Shown: positions 31,079 to 40,383, counted from the first letter of the stretch. The stretch: DNA of 64,000 nucleotides from Acidipila rosea (GCF_004339725.1 NZ_SMGK01000002.1:310001-374000), one strand, 5' to 3'. Made by a program: numbers and translations. The notes: generated by a model from the sequence alone, not told the origin.

Positions 31079-32143
31079 TCAGTCCATGGAGGGCGGCGCG
31101 TTGAGAGGCATGGCCGTGCCGCCTTCGTACTCGATGCGGTCGCCGCGGTCCACCGGCTCATTGCGGATGAAACCGAGGGCAAAGATTCTCGACCGGCAGG
31201 CGGCAACGCTCGAAAGCCCGCCCACGGCTGTCTCCCCAACCTTGAGGACCGCGCCCGGCGCAGGCAGTGAACCTGTCAGCTCAAATTGACGGAGACTGCG
31301 ATGAACTGTGGCCCGCGATCGAATGCGCTCGACAATCTCCTGGCCAAGGTAGCAGCCCTTGCTGAAGTTGAGGGCGCGCTTCTGATTTGTCTCCTGGGGA
31401 AGATGGCGCTCCAGAATATCAACGCCATAGAGAGGCACCGCCTCGAGTACGCGCAGGGCCTCGGTTGCATCCAGCCCGCAGAGATCTGCTCCAAGAAGCG
31501 CCGCCTTGTCGAGCAGCGCATCCAGTTCCTCGATCGGCAGCCAGACGGTGTAGTGCGGAACAACCACCCCATAGGCCCGGACTACCGTAAAAACACCGCT
31601 TGCGGTGAACTGCTGCTCGCCAGGCACGGGCAGGCCAAGACGTTCCAACGTCTGAGCCGCGCGCGGCCCAACAAAACCAAGAGCTGTCATCGTCGAGTCC
31701 GGCTCCTCGAGCGTGACATCGTCCATGATGATGAACCGGTCAAGATGCTCAAAGATGTGCCTGACCTGTGATGCGTCCGTCTCCAGAAACACCTCATTCG
31801 GCGACTGGAATACATTGCAGTCGCCCTGAATGCGACCCTGGGCATTGAGCAGCAGGCTATAGTTCCAGTGGCCCTGGGGCAGAGTCTGCACCGCATTCGT
31901 AAGCATTCCGTTGAGCCAGCGGAGGCGATCTTCGCCGGTGACACGGATGCGGCGACGGTGGCCAAGGTCGTGGATTCCAACCAGTTGCAGGAGCGCATTG
32001 AACTCATGCTCCTGGCCAACGATACTGCGCACGGTGGAGCTGCCCTGATGCGCTGTCAGCGACGCACCACGCTGCCGCACGATAAGATACGCAGCAAAGG
32101 GTGTTTCCGGAGAAACCGCAGCAGCCTGAAGAACGTCACTCAT
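31079..32143 (-). CDS. ygfZ: Folate-binding YgfZ family protein
   Basis: 354 residues from the ATG at 32143; the open frame continues upstream but has no fitting start. The family signature KGCYLGQEIVERIRS is present with its conserved Cys, and the N-terminal aminomethyltransferase-like folate fold (RIRVTGEDRLRWLNGMLTN) is clear. YgfZ proteins help with assembly or repair of iron-sulfur proteins together with a folate cofactor. It is divergent from the metallopeptidase gene, with about 66 bases between the starts. Confidence 0.92.
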   Translation of the reverse strand: MSDVLQAAAVSPETPFAAYLIVRQRGASLTAHQGSSTVRSIVGQEHEFNALLQLVGIHDLGHRRRIRVTGEDRLRWLNGMLTNAVQTLPQGHWNYSLLLNAQGRIQGDCNVFQSPNEVFLETDASQVRHIFEHLDRFIIMDDVTLEEPDSTMTALGFVGPRAAQTLERLGLPVPGEQQFTASGVFTVVRAYGVVVPHYTVWLPIEELDALLDKAALLGADLCGLDATEALRVLEAVPLYGVDILERHLPQETNQKRALNFSKGCYLGQEIVERIRSRATVHRSLRQFELTGSLPAPGAVLKVGETAVGGLSSVAACRSRIFALGFIRNEPVDRGDRIEYEGGTAMPLNAPPSMD

Positions 32144-32209
32144 AATGATAATGATCCAACCCCTAATTATAGATGCGGCGCACGCAGGCGCGAACCGCGT
32201 GGAGTCGCG

Positions 32210-33727
32210 ATGAAACAGATTAGAACGGCTGCCCTGGGGGCGCTCCTTTCGGCGGCCCTGCTGGCTCCGGCGATAGCGCAAGATCAGCCTAAGGACCAAC
32301 CCGCAAAGCCGGAGACGCATATCACGCCGGCGCAGGCGAAGGAACTCTTCCGTTCCGTGGATTCGATCCTTGCCTTTGACTCCGAGGACACGAAGCTGCC
32401 GATCAGGCATACCGTGAAGCGCAAGCTGACGACTCGCAGCGCGGTGGAGAAGTACCTGGACAGCAAGATGAAGGACGACAAGGATACGCGCCGGATGGAG
32501 CGCTCCGAGATCGTGCTGAAGAAGTTTGGGCTGATCGATCGCGATTTCCAGCTTGAGCCGTTCCTGGTGAGTCTGCTGAAGGAGCAGATCGCCGGATACT
32601 ACGACAGCAAGACGAAGACGGTGTATCTGCTGGACTGGATCGACCCGGAGCAGCAAAAGCCGGTGCTCGCCCACGAACTGACCCACGCGCTGCAGGACCA
32701 GCATACCAATCTCGAAAAATGGGAGAGCAAGAGCGAGGAAGACATTGCGCACAACGCCGCTGAGGATACGGCGCATATTCGTACGGACGAGGACGATACG
32801 GCGCGCGAAGCGGTGCTGGAAGGTCAGGCGATGGCCGTCTTTCTCGACTATGACCTCAAACCATCAGGACGCAGCCTGCTGACCACGCCGGGAATCGTCA
32901 GCGGTCTGACTGACAAGATGAGCAATGACCCCGATTCGCCCATCATGTCGCGGGCTCCGCTGCTGCTGCAGGAGTCGCTGCTGTTTCCCTATCGCGACGG
33001 CTTGAGATTTGAAGCAGCCCTGCTGCGCTCGCAAGGGCCGACGGGAGCGTTCGCGGGAGCACTCGACCGTCCGCCGGACTCTACCTACGAAATCATGAAT
33101 CCCGGGGTGTACGAGAGCCAGGCCAAGGTACCGATGCTGCAGATGCCCGATATCCATCCCATTCTCGATGGTGAATATAACCCTTATGACATCGGCGTAA
33201 TGGGCGAGCTCGATGTGCGGATTCTTTCGCAGCTCTTCGGGGGAGACGGCGCCGCTGCCCTGCTGACGCCCGCCTGGGACGGCGGCATCTACTATGCAGC
33301 CCAGCGCAAGAGCGCAAAGACGCAAGCGGAGCGCGACTCTACGGCATCGGTTTCCCTTCTCTATCTCTCGCAATGGAAGTCAGAAGAGGCAGCTACGGCA
33401 TTCGCCAAGATGTATGCGGACGAGCTCTCAAAGAAATATTCAAGAGTGAGACTTGAGACGGACACCGACTCCTCTCCGGAGGAAGAGGTCTACCAGACGA
33501 GCGAAGGTCCGGCGCTTATCGCCGTTCATGGCCGCCTGGTGTTTACCAGCGAGAGCTTTGACCTGGCGACGGCTCGCAAACTGGAGCTCGTGATGATGGG
33601 CGCGCAGCGAAGCGGCGAAGACGCTGTGGCACGGATGAAAACACCGACTCTGCCGTCGGGACCCAGCGAAAGGCTCGCCCATTTCATGGCAGGTTGCGGT
33701 GTGGTGAAGGCTGCTCTGCGGCACTGA
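32210..33727 (+). CDS. Exported HExxH zinc metallopeptidase of unknown specificity
   Basis: 505 residues from the ATG at 32210, with GGAG five bases upstream. The signal peptide is MKQIRTAALGALLSAALLAP ending AIAQ. AHELTHALQDQH at about residue 154-165 carries the HExxH zinc site, and ALEGQ-like REAVLEGQAMAVF about 48 residues later may supply a third glutamate ligand, as in gluzincins. It matches a group of large acidobacterial exported zincins with no assigned substrate. An open frame extends upstream to 31868, but that part overlaps ygfZ and has no signal sequence. Confidence 0.85.
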   Translation: MKQIRTAALGALLSAALLAPAIAQDQPKDQPAKPETHITPAQAKELFRSVDSILAFDSEDTKLPIRHTVKRKLTTRSAVEKYLDSKMKDDKDTRRMERSEIVLKKFGLIDRDFQLEPFLVSLLKEQIAGYYDSKTKTVYLLDWIDPEQQKPVLAHELTHALQDQHTNLEKWESKSEEDIAHNAAEDTAHIRTDEDDTAREAVLEGQAMAVFLDYDLKPSGRSLLTTPGIVSGLTDKMSNDPDSPIMSRAPLLLQESLLFPYRDGLRFEAALLRSQGPTGAFAGALDRPPDSTYEIMNPGVYESQAKVPMLQMPDIHPILDGEYNPYDIGVMGELDVRILSQLFGGDGAAALLTPAWDGGIYYAAQRKSAKTQAERDSTASVSLLYLSQWKSEEAATAFAKMYADELSKKYSRVRLETDTDSSPEEEVYQTSEGPALIAVHGRLVFTSESFDLATARKLELVMMGAQRSGEDAVARMKTPTLPSGPSERLAHFMAGCGVVKAALRH

Positions 33728-33779
33728 AGGCGGCTGCATTTATACTCAGCTTTTGACGAACCCAAATCGGAGTGACAGA

Positions 33780-34643
33780 TTGCAGCAGGCAGAAATCGGA
33801 ATTATCGGCGGAAGCGGGCTTTATGCGATGCCCGGCCTTACAGATACACGCGAGGAACGCATCAGCACCCCCTTTGGAGAGCCGAGCGACAGCTTTGTGC
33901 TGGGCATGCTTGAAGGCCGCAAAGTAGCCTTTCTTGCACGGCATGGACGCGGGCACAGGCTGCTGCCCTCGGAGTTGAACTTCCGCGCGAACATCCACGC
34001 GATGAAGCAGCTCGGAGTGGAGCGCATTCTCTCTGTCTCCGCAGTGGGCTCGCTCAAGGAAGAGCATCAGCCGACGGACTTCGTTATTCCCGATCAGTTC
34101 ATCGATCGCACCTTTGCACGGCAATCGACCTTTTTCGGCGACGGCATCGTTGCCCATGTTGGGTTTGGCGATCCTGTATGCGCGACCGTCAGCAACGCCA
34201 TTGTGCATGGCTGCGCAGCATCGGACGTGGCAGGCAAGGCAGGCGGCACTTATGTCTGCATGGAGGGACCGCAGTTCTCCACGCGGGCTGAGTCAAACCT
34301 GTATCGCAGCTGGGGCGCGGACGTAATTGGAATGACGAATCTGCAGGAGGCCAAGCTCGCCCGCGAGGCGGAGATCTGCTATGCGACGATGGCCATGGTG
34401 ACTGACTACGACTGCTGGCGCGAAGGCCACGACGACGTGACCGTAGACCAGATTGTGGCGGTGCTGAACCAGAATGCGGCGAACGCATGCAAAGTAGTGG
34501 CTGCGGCAGTTGCGGCGATGCCGCGCGAACGTACATGCCCTTGCGCCTCGGCGCTGAAGTTTGCAATCCTCACGGCTCCGAATGCGGTTCCCGCTGAGAC
34601 ACGCCAACGGCTTGAACTGCTGATCGGCAAATACCTCAAGTAA
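33780..34643 (+). CDS. mtnP: S-methyl-5'-thioadenosine phosphorylase
   Basis: 287 residues from the TTG at 33780, chosen because GGAG lies seven bases upstream and the protein then starts at the conserved IGIIGGSGLY; a TTG at 33753 lacks a ribosome site. The purine phosphorylase motifs are present: phosphate-binding LARHGRGHRLLPSELNFRAN, and the substrate loop CMEGPQFSTRAESNLYRSW plus VIGMTNLQEAKLAREAE. It splits methylthioadenosine into adenine and methylthioribose-1-phosphate. It opens a plus-strand run followed by PfkB after 13 bases. Confidence 0.94.
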   Translation: MQQAEIGIIGGSGLYAMPGLTDTREERISTPFGEPSDSFVLGMLEGRKVAFLARHGRGHRLLPSELNFRANIHAMKQLGVERILSVSAVGSLKEEHQPTDFVIPDQFIDRTFARQSTFFGDGIVAHVGFGDPVCATVSNAIVHGCAASDVAGKAGGTYVCMEGPQFSTRAESNLYRSWGADVIGMTNLQEAKLAREAEICYATMAMVTDYDCWREGHDDVTVDQIVAVLNQNAANACKVVAAAVAAMPRERTCPCASALKFAILTAPNAVPAETRQRLELLIGKYLK

Positions 34644-34656
34644 TCCCTGGAGAGCC

Positions 34657-35589
34657 ATGTCAATTCTGGTAGTAGGAAGTGTCGCGTTCGACACGATCGA
34701 GACGCCATCGGGCCGCGCAGAGCGCTGTCTTGGAGGCGCAGCGACATATTTTGCGCTGGCGGCGAGTTATTTCACCCATGTGCGGGTGATCGGCGTCGTA
34801 GGCGAAGATTTTACCGAGGAACATGAAAGCATCCTGAAGGCTCGCGACATTGATACACGCGGCATTGAACATGTCGACGGCAAAAGCTTTTTCTGGAGCG
34901 GGTCCTACCACGACAATCTGAATGAAGCTAAAACGCTCTCGACTGAACTGAACGTCTTCGAGAGCTTCTCGCCGAAGATCCCCGCCGAATACGCGAATAG
35001 CGAGCATCTTTTCCTGGCGAACATCGATCCGGTGCTGCAGGAGCGGGTGCGCAGCCAGATGCCGAATGTGCGGATCGTCTGCGGCGACACGATGAATTAC
35101 TGGATCACCGGGCACCGGGCAAATCTTGAAAAAGTGCTGAAGGGGCTGGATGTGCTCCTGATCAATGACACCGAGGCGAAGCTCCTGGCAGATGACGCCA
35201 ACCTTGTCCGGGCCGCGGATCGCGTGCTCTCGATGGGGCCCAAGAGCCTAGTGGTCAAACACGGTGAGTACGGCGCAACGGCATTCTTCAGCGAAGAATC
35301 CTTTACCGGCAAGCCCCACATTACGCTTCCCTTCCGTGCACCCGCGCTGCCGCTCTCCGAGGTCTTTGACCCGACGGGCGCCGGTGACTCCTTCGCGGGC
35401 GGATTTTTTGGCTCGCTCGCTGCGGCGGGGGAGTTGACTCCTGCGGCTTTCAAGACTGCGATGTTTTATGGCGGCGTGATGGGCTCCTTCGCGGTTGAAC
35501 GCTTCGGCACAGAACGCACCCAACAGTTGACTCGTGAAGAAATCGACCAGAGGTTCGCGCTCTTCCGCGAACTCTCACACCTCGACTAA
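34657..35589 (+). CDS. PfkB family sugar/nucleoside kinase
   Basis: 310 residues. The ribokinase fold is shown by LVVGSVAFDTIETPSG, GGAATYFALAASYF, LLINDTEAKLL and the ATP/anion hole DPTGAGDSFAGGFFG with the catalytic Asp. The substrate cannot be read off. Its position 13 bases after the methylthioadenosine phosphorylase suggests a purine nucleoside or ribose derivative from the same salvage path. Its end overlaps the next gene. Confidence 0.92.
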   Translation: MSILVVGSVAFDTIETPSGRAERCLGGAATYFALAASYFTHVRVIGVVGEDFTEEHESILKARDIDTRGIEHVDGKSFFWSGSYHDNLNEAKTLSTELNVFESFSPKIPAEYANSEHLFLANIDPVLQERVRSQMPNVRIVCGDTMNYWITGHRANLEKVLKGLDVLLINDTEAKLLADDANLVRAADRVLSMGPKSLVVKHGEYGATAFFSEESFTGKPHITLPFRAPALPLSEVFDPTGAGDSFAGGFFGSLAAAGELTPAAFKTAMFYGGVMGSFAVERFGTERTQQLTREEIDQRFALFRELSHLD

Positions 35590-37213
35590 ACCCGCTCCGC
35601 AGTTCGCGCTGCGCCAGGAGACGCTGCTCGCCGCGATGGCGGCGATGCTGCTCTCCCTGCTCTCGCTTGCCTATTGCTTTCCGCGCGGGATGCTGCTGCT
35701 CTACGGCGACGCGGTTGCGCATCTGCATATAGCGCGCCGGCTGACTGACTCGATCAACCCCGGCTTTCGCCAGCTTGGCTCCGTGTGGCTGCCACTGCCG
35801 CATCTGCTGCTGGCGCCGTTTGTGCGGAATATGGCCTGGTGGCAGACTGGCCTCGCAGGAACATGGCCGTCGATGATCTCCTACATCATCGCAGTGGCTG
35901 CCCTCTATCGGCTGGCACGGCTCTGGCTCAAGCCACTGGGAGCGTCCATCGCCGCAACATTTCTTGCGTTGAATCCCGGCCTGCTCTACATGCAGACGAC
36001 GGCCATGACGGAGCCGCTCTTCCTTGCAGAGATGCTGGTGAGCGCGCTGCTCACAGCAGAGTGCGTGCAGGCGCTGAAGCGCGGCGAGGAGCGCAAGAGC
36101 TCCCGCCTGATGGTGGCCGCAGCGCTGGTGCTTGTCGCGGCCGTCTTCACGAGGTACGACGGCTGGATCTTTGCGGCCTGCGCATGGCTGGTGATCGCGA
36201 TTGCAATGATCCGCGGCGGTCATCTCAGGCAGCGTCCGGGAGGTGCATTTGTCCTCTTGACGGCGCTGCTGCTCACAGCGCCGCTCTGCTGGCTCGCTTA
36301 TAACGCGAAGCAGTTTGGCGATCCGCTGGACTTCATGCGCGGGCCTTACTCTGCCAAGGCGATTGAAGCGCGGACCGCGACGCCCGGAGCCCCCCACTAC
36401 CCGGGCTGGCACAGCATGGGCGTGGCTGGACTCTACTTCCTGAAAGCGGCGGAGTTGGGCGCAGTCATCGGCCGCCTTGCTAACCTGCTCTTTCTGGTGG
36501 CGATTGCAGGCACAGCCGTTGCAGTGAAACAAGCGCGAGGCAGAGGACTTGGGGTGCTGCTGCTTCTGTGGATGCCGCTTCCCTTCTACGCGTATTCGGT
36601 GGCTTACGGAGCGGTGCCGATTTTCATTCCTCTCTGGTGGCCGCACTCCTGGTACAACACACGTTATGGGATGGAGATGCTTCCGGCTTTCGCACTCTTC
36701 ACCGGATTTGCGGCGACGGCGGCAATCGACTTTATTCGGCAACGCAAGCCGGAACTGGCCCAGTGGTCAGCAGCCACGCTGATGCTGCTGCTGGCAGCGA
36801 ACAGCTACGCGCTGATGCGGGCGCGTCCGCTGGTGCTGGCAGAGGCTGTGGCCAACTCGCGCACGCGCATACCTTTTGAAGAAGCGCTGGCGAATGCACT
36901 GATCTCCCTGCCTGTCGAAGGCAGGATTCTGATGTTTACCTCAGACCATGTCGGAGCACTGCAGCGGGCGGGGCTGCCACTGCGACGCACGATCAACGAC
37001 ACGGACTACTACGAATGGGGGCCGGCGCTGAAAAATCCAGCGGCAGCCGCACCTTTTGCAGTAGCAATGGATGGTGATCCTCTGGCGAAGGCCATTGCCG
37101 CGCATCCAGCCGGGCTGACGCTGATCGACGTAGTGTGCTCGACTGGTCAACCCTGTGCGCGCATTTACCGCTCAGAGATCTACGGCGCCGGTGGTAGCAT
37201 CAGCACAAAATGA
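35534..37213 (+). CDS. Polytopic membrane glycosyltransferase, GT39/PMT-like
   Basis: 559 residues from a GTG at 35534 that overlaps pfkB by 56 bases; an ATG at 35636 is the other possible start. Around ten hydrophobic segments are seen, and the first loop carries LYGDAVAHLHIARRL, the GT-C fold acidic motif. A polar C-terminal domain follows. GT-C enzymes use polyprenyl-linked sugars and act on the outer face of the inner membrane. Another such gene lies at 44820-46421. The acceptor is unknown. It shares ATGA with dapF. Confidence 0.8.
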   Translation: MKKSTRGSRSSANSHTSTKPAPQFALRQETLLAAMAAMLLSLLSLAYCFPRGMLLLYGDAVAHLHIARRLTDSINPGFRQLGSVWLPLPHLLLAPFVRNMAWWQTGLAGTWPSMISYIIAVAALYRLARLWLKPLGASIAATFLALNPGLLYMQTTAMTEPLFLAEMLVSALLTAECVQALKRGEERKSSRLMVAAALVLVAAVFTRYDGWIFAACAWLVIAIAMIRGGHLRQRPGGAFVLLTALLLTAPLCWLAYNAKQFGDPLDFMRGPYSAKAIEARTATPGAPHYPGWHSMGVAGLYFLKAAELGAVIGRLANLLFLVAIAGTAVAVKQARGRGLGVLLLLWMPLPFYAYSVAYGAVPIFIPLWWPHSWYNTRYGMEMLPAFALFTGFAATAAIDFIRQRKPELAQWSAATLMLLLAANSYALMRARPLVLAEAVANSRTRIPFEEALANALISLPVEGRILMFTSDHVGALQRAGLPLRRTINDTDYYEWGPALKNPAAAAPFAVAMDGDPLAKAIAAHPAGLTLIDVVCSTGQPCARIYRSEIYGAGGSISTK

Positions 37214-38031
37214 CCATGATTCACTTTGCTAAAGCCCATGCCTGCGGCAACGATTTCCTGATCGTCGAGAGCCCGTTGCACGACACCGAGAAGCTGCGTG
37301 CGCAGGCCATTCAGCTCTGTTCGCGCAACACCAGCGTTGGCGCAGACGGCGTCGAGTATCTGGAGATGACGGGCGAACGCTCAGGGCGCATCCGTCTCTT
37401 CAACGCCGATGGTTCGATCGCCGAGATCAGCGGAAATGGCACCCGCTGCGTTGCCGCCTATGTCGCCCACAAAAAGCATCTTGCAGCCGCCGACACGGTG
37501 ATGCTCCAGACCGATGCCGGCGAGCGCACCTCGCACATTGTGAACGCAGAGGGTCACCACTTTCAGATGAAGGCGGAGATGGGCGTTCCCACGGTCCAGG
37601 ATCAGACGGTGAAGCTGGAGGATGGCAGTATCGTTCACGGGGTGAACGTCTCGACCGGCAATCCGCATTTTGTCCTCTTCGTTAACGATGAGAGCTTCAC
37701 CCTGCAGGGAAAAAGCTGGCAGGAGCTGGGCCGTGAGATATGTTTTCATCGCGACTTTCCGGAGCAGACCAATGTCGAGTTTGTGCACCAGCGCAGCGAC
37801 CGTGAGATTGCGATAAGGATTTTCGAGCGCGGGGTGGGGCCAACCAGCTCCTCCGGAACCGGCACATGTGCGACAGCCACCGCGACGATGGTGAAGCGCG
37901 CGGCGGCCGCGCACCTGCTTGTACACGCTCCGGGCGGCGCACAGACGGTTGACTGGCAGGGCGACGGAACGCAACTGCTGCTGACCGGGCCTGCGGAGCT
38001 GATCGCCTACGGAGAGGCATTCGTTGATTAA
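37210..38031 (+). CDS. dapF: Diaminopimelate epimerase homologue lacking both catalytic cysteines
   Basis: 273 residues with the two-lobed DapF fold: AKAHACGNDFLIVE, NADGSIAEISGNGTRC, VSTGNPHFVLFV and PTSSSGTGTCATA. DapF normally uses two Cys as acid/base (CGNG and ACGTG motifs). Here these are Ser74 (AGC, 37429-37431) and Ser215 (TCC, 37852-37854); I checked the codons. The other conserved glycines, Asn and Glu residues remain. The protein may be a weak epimerase, a different enzyme of the proline racemase/DapF superfamily, or a non-catalytic relative. It starts in the last bases of the glycosyltransferase gene and overlaps the LD-carboxypeptidase gene by eight bases. Confidence 0.85.
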   Translation: MTMIHFAKAHACGNDFLIVESPLHDTEKLRAQAIQLCSRNTSVGADGVEYLEMTGERSGRIRLFNADGSIAEISGNGTRCVAAYVAHKKHLAAADTVMLQTDAGERTSHIVNAEGHHFQMKAEMGVPTVQDQTVKLEDGSIVHGVNVSTGNPHFVLFVNDESFTLQGKSWQELGREICFHRDFPEQTNVEFVHQRSDREIAIRIFERGVGPTSSSGTGTCATATATMVKRAAAAHLLVHAPGGAQTVDWQGDGTQLLLTGPAELIAYGEAFVD

Positions 38032-38947
38032 GTCCGCTGCTGTTGCGCTCAACGCGCGCATCGCCGTTATTGCGCCTGCAAGCAGCGCCCGGCCGGAGCG
38101 CGTCCAGGCTGGCCTTGAGGCCCTGCGCGCGCTTGGGTTTGACGCTGTGCCCGGAGCGCATACTCTGGGCAAGTGCGCACCCTACTTTTCCGGAACGGTA
38201 GAGGAGCGGCTCAACGATCTTCACGACGCATTTCTTGATCCTGACGTGAAGGCCGTCTTTTGTATCCGCGGCGGTTACGGATGCAACTACCTGCTTGAGG
38301 GGCTCGACCTAAATCTGATTCGCGCCAATCCGAAACCCTTCTTCGGCTACAGCGACCTTACGGCGTTGCAAACGTGGATGATGGATCAGGCTGAAATTCC
38401 CACTTTTCATGGTCCGATGGTCGCGGCAGACTTTGCCCTGACGGAAGGCGTCCACATGGCAAGCCTGCGCGCTGCGCTGAGCGGCGGCACTGTGGAAGCA
38501 GGCAGCTCAGAGGGGTTGCGGATTCTGCGCCCCGGCAAGGCACGTGGGGTTATCTACGGTGGCTGCCTGAGCCTGCTGACTGCATCGGCCGGTACACGTT
38601 TCGAGCCGCAAACCGAAGGTAAGCTGCTGTTCCTGGAAGATCTCGCGGCGAAGCCTTACCAGATCGACCGCATGCTGCGGCAGCTTGTGCTGGGGGGAAA
38701 ACTCGACGGCGTCACCGGCTTCATCTTCGGGGAGATGGTGGACTGTGTATCACCCGGCGCTTCTCCCGATCTGCTCGACCAGGTGATTCTGCGCGTGCTG
38801 GATGGGTTCGATGGACCGATCGTTACCGGCCTGCGCTCGGGGCATGTTTCCCGTGGAAATGTGACGCTGCCCATGGGCATAGAAGCGGAACTGATAGCTG
38901 GAGATGAGCCAGTTTTGCGTTATCTCGAACCGGCGGTGAAGGCCTAA
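38024..38947 (+). CDS. LD-carboxypeptidase (peptidase S66)
   Basis: 307 residues from the TTG at 38024, with GGAGAGG (38011-38017) six bases upstream. IRGGYGCNYLLEGLDL, the nucleophile Ser in FFGYSDLTAL, and the downstream LLFLEDLAAKPYQIDRML with its catalytic Glu fit S66 enzymes, which cut the L-D peptide bond of recycled muropeptides or of microcin C. The context (dapF-like before, mpl after by 2 bases) argues for murein recycling. It overlaps dapF by eight bases, so translation is probably coupled. Confidence 0.92.
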   Translation: MIKSAAVALNARIAVIAPASSARPERVQAGLEALRALGFDAVPGAHTLGKCAPYFSGTVEERLNDLHDAFLDPDVKAVFCIRGGYGCNYLLEGLDLNLIRANPKPFFGYSDLTALQTWMMDQAEIPTFHGPMVAADFALTEGVHMASLRAALSGGTVEAGSSEGLRILRPGKARGVIYGGCLSLLTASAGTRFEPQTEGKLLFLEDLAAKPYQIDRMLRQLVLGGKLDGVTGFIFGEMVDCVSPGASPDLLDQVILRVLDGFDGPIVTGLRSGHVSRGNVTLPMGIEAELIAGDEPVLRYLEPAVKA

Positions 38948-38949
38948 AG

Positions 38950-40383
38950 ATGCAAGCGAAAAAGCATATCCACCTGATCGGAATCTGCGGCACAGCGATG
39001 GCTTCTCTCGCGGGCCTCTTACAACTGAAGGGTCATCGCGTAACAGGGTCCGACCAGGCTGCTTATCCGCCGATGTCCGACCTGCTGCAATCTCTCCATA
39101 TTCCCATCTCAGAACCCTTTGCAGAAGCGAACCTGCAGCCCGCCCCTGACCTCGTGATTGTGGGCAACGCTATCTCACGCGGCAATATCGAGCTTGAATA
39201 CGTGCTGGACCAGCGCATACCGTTCCAGTCGCTCGCACAGTTGATCCACGAGGAGCTACTTGCCGGGCACGAGTCGCTCGTCGTTGCAGGTACCCACGGG
39301 AAGACCACCACGACCAGCATGCTTGCGTGGATCTATGAAGTGGCCTCTCGGCGCAGTCCGGAGCTTGCGCCATCCTTCCTCATCGGTGGAGTCGCAGAAA
39401 ACTTTGGGACCAGCTTTCACCTGCGTGAGGGGCGCCCTTTCATCATCGAGGGCGATGAGTATGACACGGCTTTTTTCGATAAGGGGCCGAAGTTCATGCA
39501 CTACTTCCCTGATGCCCTCATTCTGACGCATGTGGAATATGACCATGCCGACATCTATCGCGATCTGGACGCGGTGAAGACTGCATTCAAACGGCTGGTG
39601 AACCTTGTACCGCGGCGTGGACGGATTGTGGCTTTCGATGGCGCAGAAAATGTAACCGAATGTGTTGCAAATGCTTTCTGCGCGGTCGAACGCTATGGCT
39701 TCAGCGAAAAATCACGATGGTGCATCCGCGATTTTCGCCACAATGATGGTCGTACGCACTGGACGCTGCTGCGGGACGGCGCACCGTGGGCTGAGATAAA
39801 GCTGAATATGGCAGGCGAGCATAACGCGCTGAATGCCACGGCAGCGGCAGCGCTCGCCGCCGGTCAGGGTGTGGACCGGGAATCCATCGTTGAGGCGCTG
39901 GCGAGCTTTCGCAGCGTCAAGCGGCGACTGGAGGTGCGTGCGGTGGTTGATGGTGTCACCATCATCGACGACTTCGCTCATCATCCGACAGCCATTCGGG
40001 AGACATTGAAGGCGTTGCGTTCGGCCCATCCGGAATCCCGGTTATGGGCGGTGCTCGAACCACGCTCCAATACGCTGCGCAGAAATGTGTTCGAGGAAGA
40101 GTTGACGGACAGCCTTGCGCTGGCTGATCGCGTGGTGCTGGCCAGCGTGTTCAGGCAGGAGAGCATTCCCGAAGCCGAGAGGCTTGATCCGGCGGCGGTC
40201 GTGAGCGCTCTGAATGCGCGGGGCGTGCAGGCGGCAATGCTCAAAGATGCGGACGCGATCGTGGCACAGATTACGCCTGAGCTTCAGGCGGGGGATGTGG
40301 TCGCGATACTCTCCAACGGCGGCTTCGACAGCATCTACGACAAGCTTCCACGCAGCCTGCAGCAGCGTAGCGCTACGGCTTGA
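38950..40383 (+). CDS. mpl: UDP-N-acetylmuramate:tripeptide ligase Mpl
   Basis: 477 residues, a Mur ligase: HLIGICGTAMASLAGLLQ, the ATP loop AGTHGKTTTTSMLAW, the acidic FIIEGDEYDTAFFDKGPKF and HHPTAIRETLKALR. The GTAMASLAGL and DEYDTAFFDKG forms are typical of Mpl rather than MurC. It reattaches recycled L-Ala-gamma-D-Glu-meso-DAP tripeptide to UDP-MurNAc. It ends the plus-strand operon and overlaps the 3' end of the SPOR gene by 11 bases on the other strand. Confidence 0.95.
   Translation: MQAKKHIHLIGICGTAMASLAGLLQLKGHRVTGSDQAAYPPMSDLLQSLHIPISEPFAEANLQPAPDLVIVGNAISRGNIELEYVLDQRIPFQSLAQLIHEELLAGHESLVVAGTHGKTTTTSMLAWIYEVASRRSPELAPSFLIGGVAENFGTSFHLREGRPFIIEGDEYDTAFFDKGPKFMHYFPDALILTHVEYDHADIYRDLDAVKTAFKRLVNLVPRRGRIVAFDGAENVTECVANAFCAVERYGFSEKSRWCIRDFRHNDGRTHWTLLRDGAPWAEIKLNMAGEHNALNATAAAALAAGQGVDRESIVEALASFRSVKRRLEVRAVVDGVTIIDDFAHHPTAIRETLKALRSAHPESRLWAVLEPRSNTLRRNVFEEELTDSLALADRVVLASVFRQESIPEAERLDPAAVVSALNARGVQAAMLKDADAIVAQITPELQAGDVVAILSNGGFDSIYDKLPRSLQQRSATA

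Noticed and set aside
32144..32776. Longer ygfZ start upstream of 32143
   Set aside because: The extra 210 codons overlap the metallopeptidase gene on the other strand and have no signature or ribosome site.
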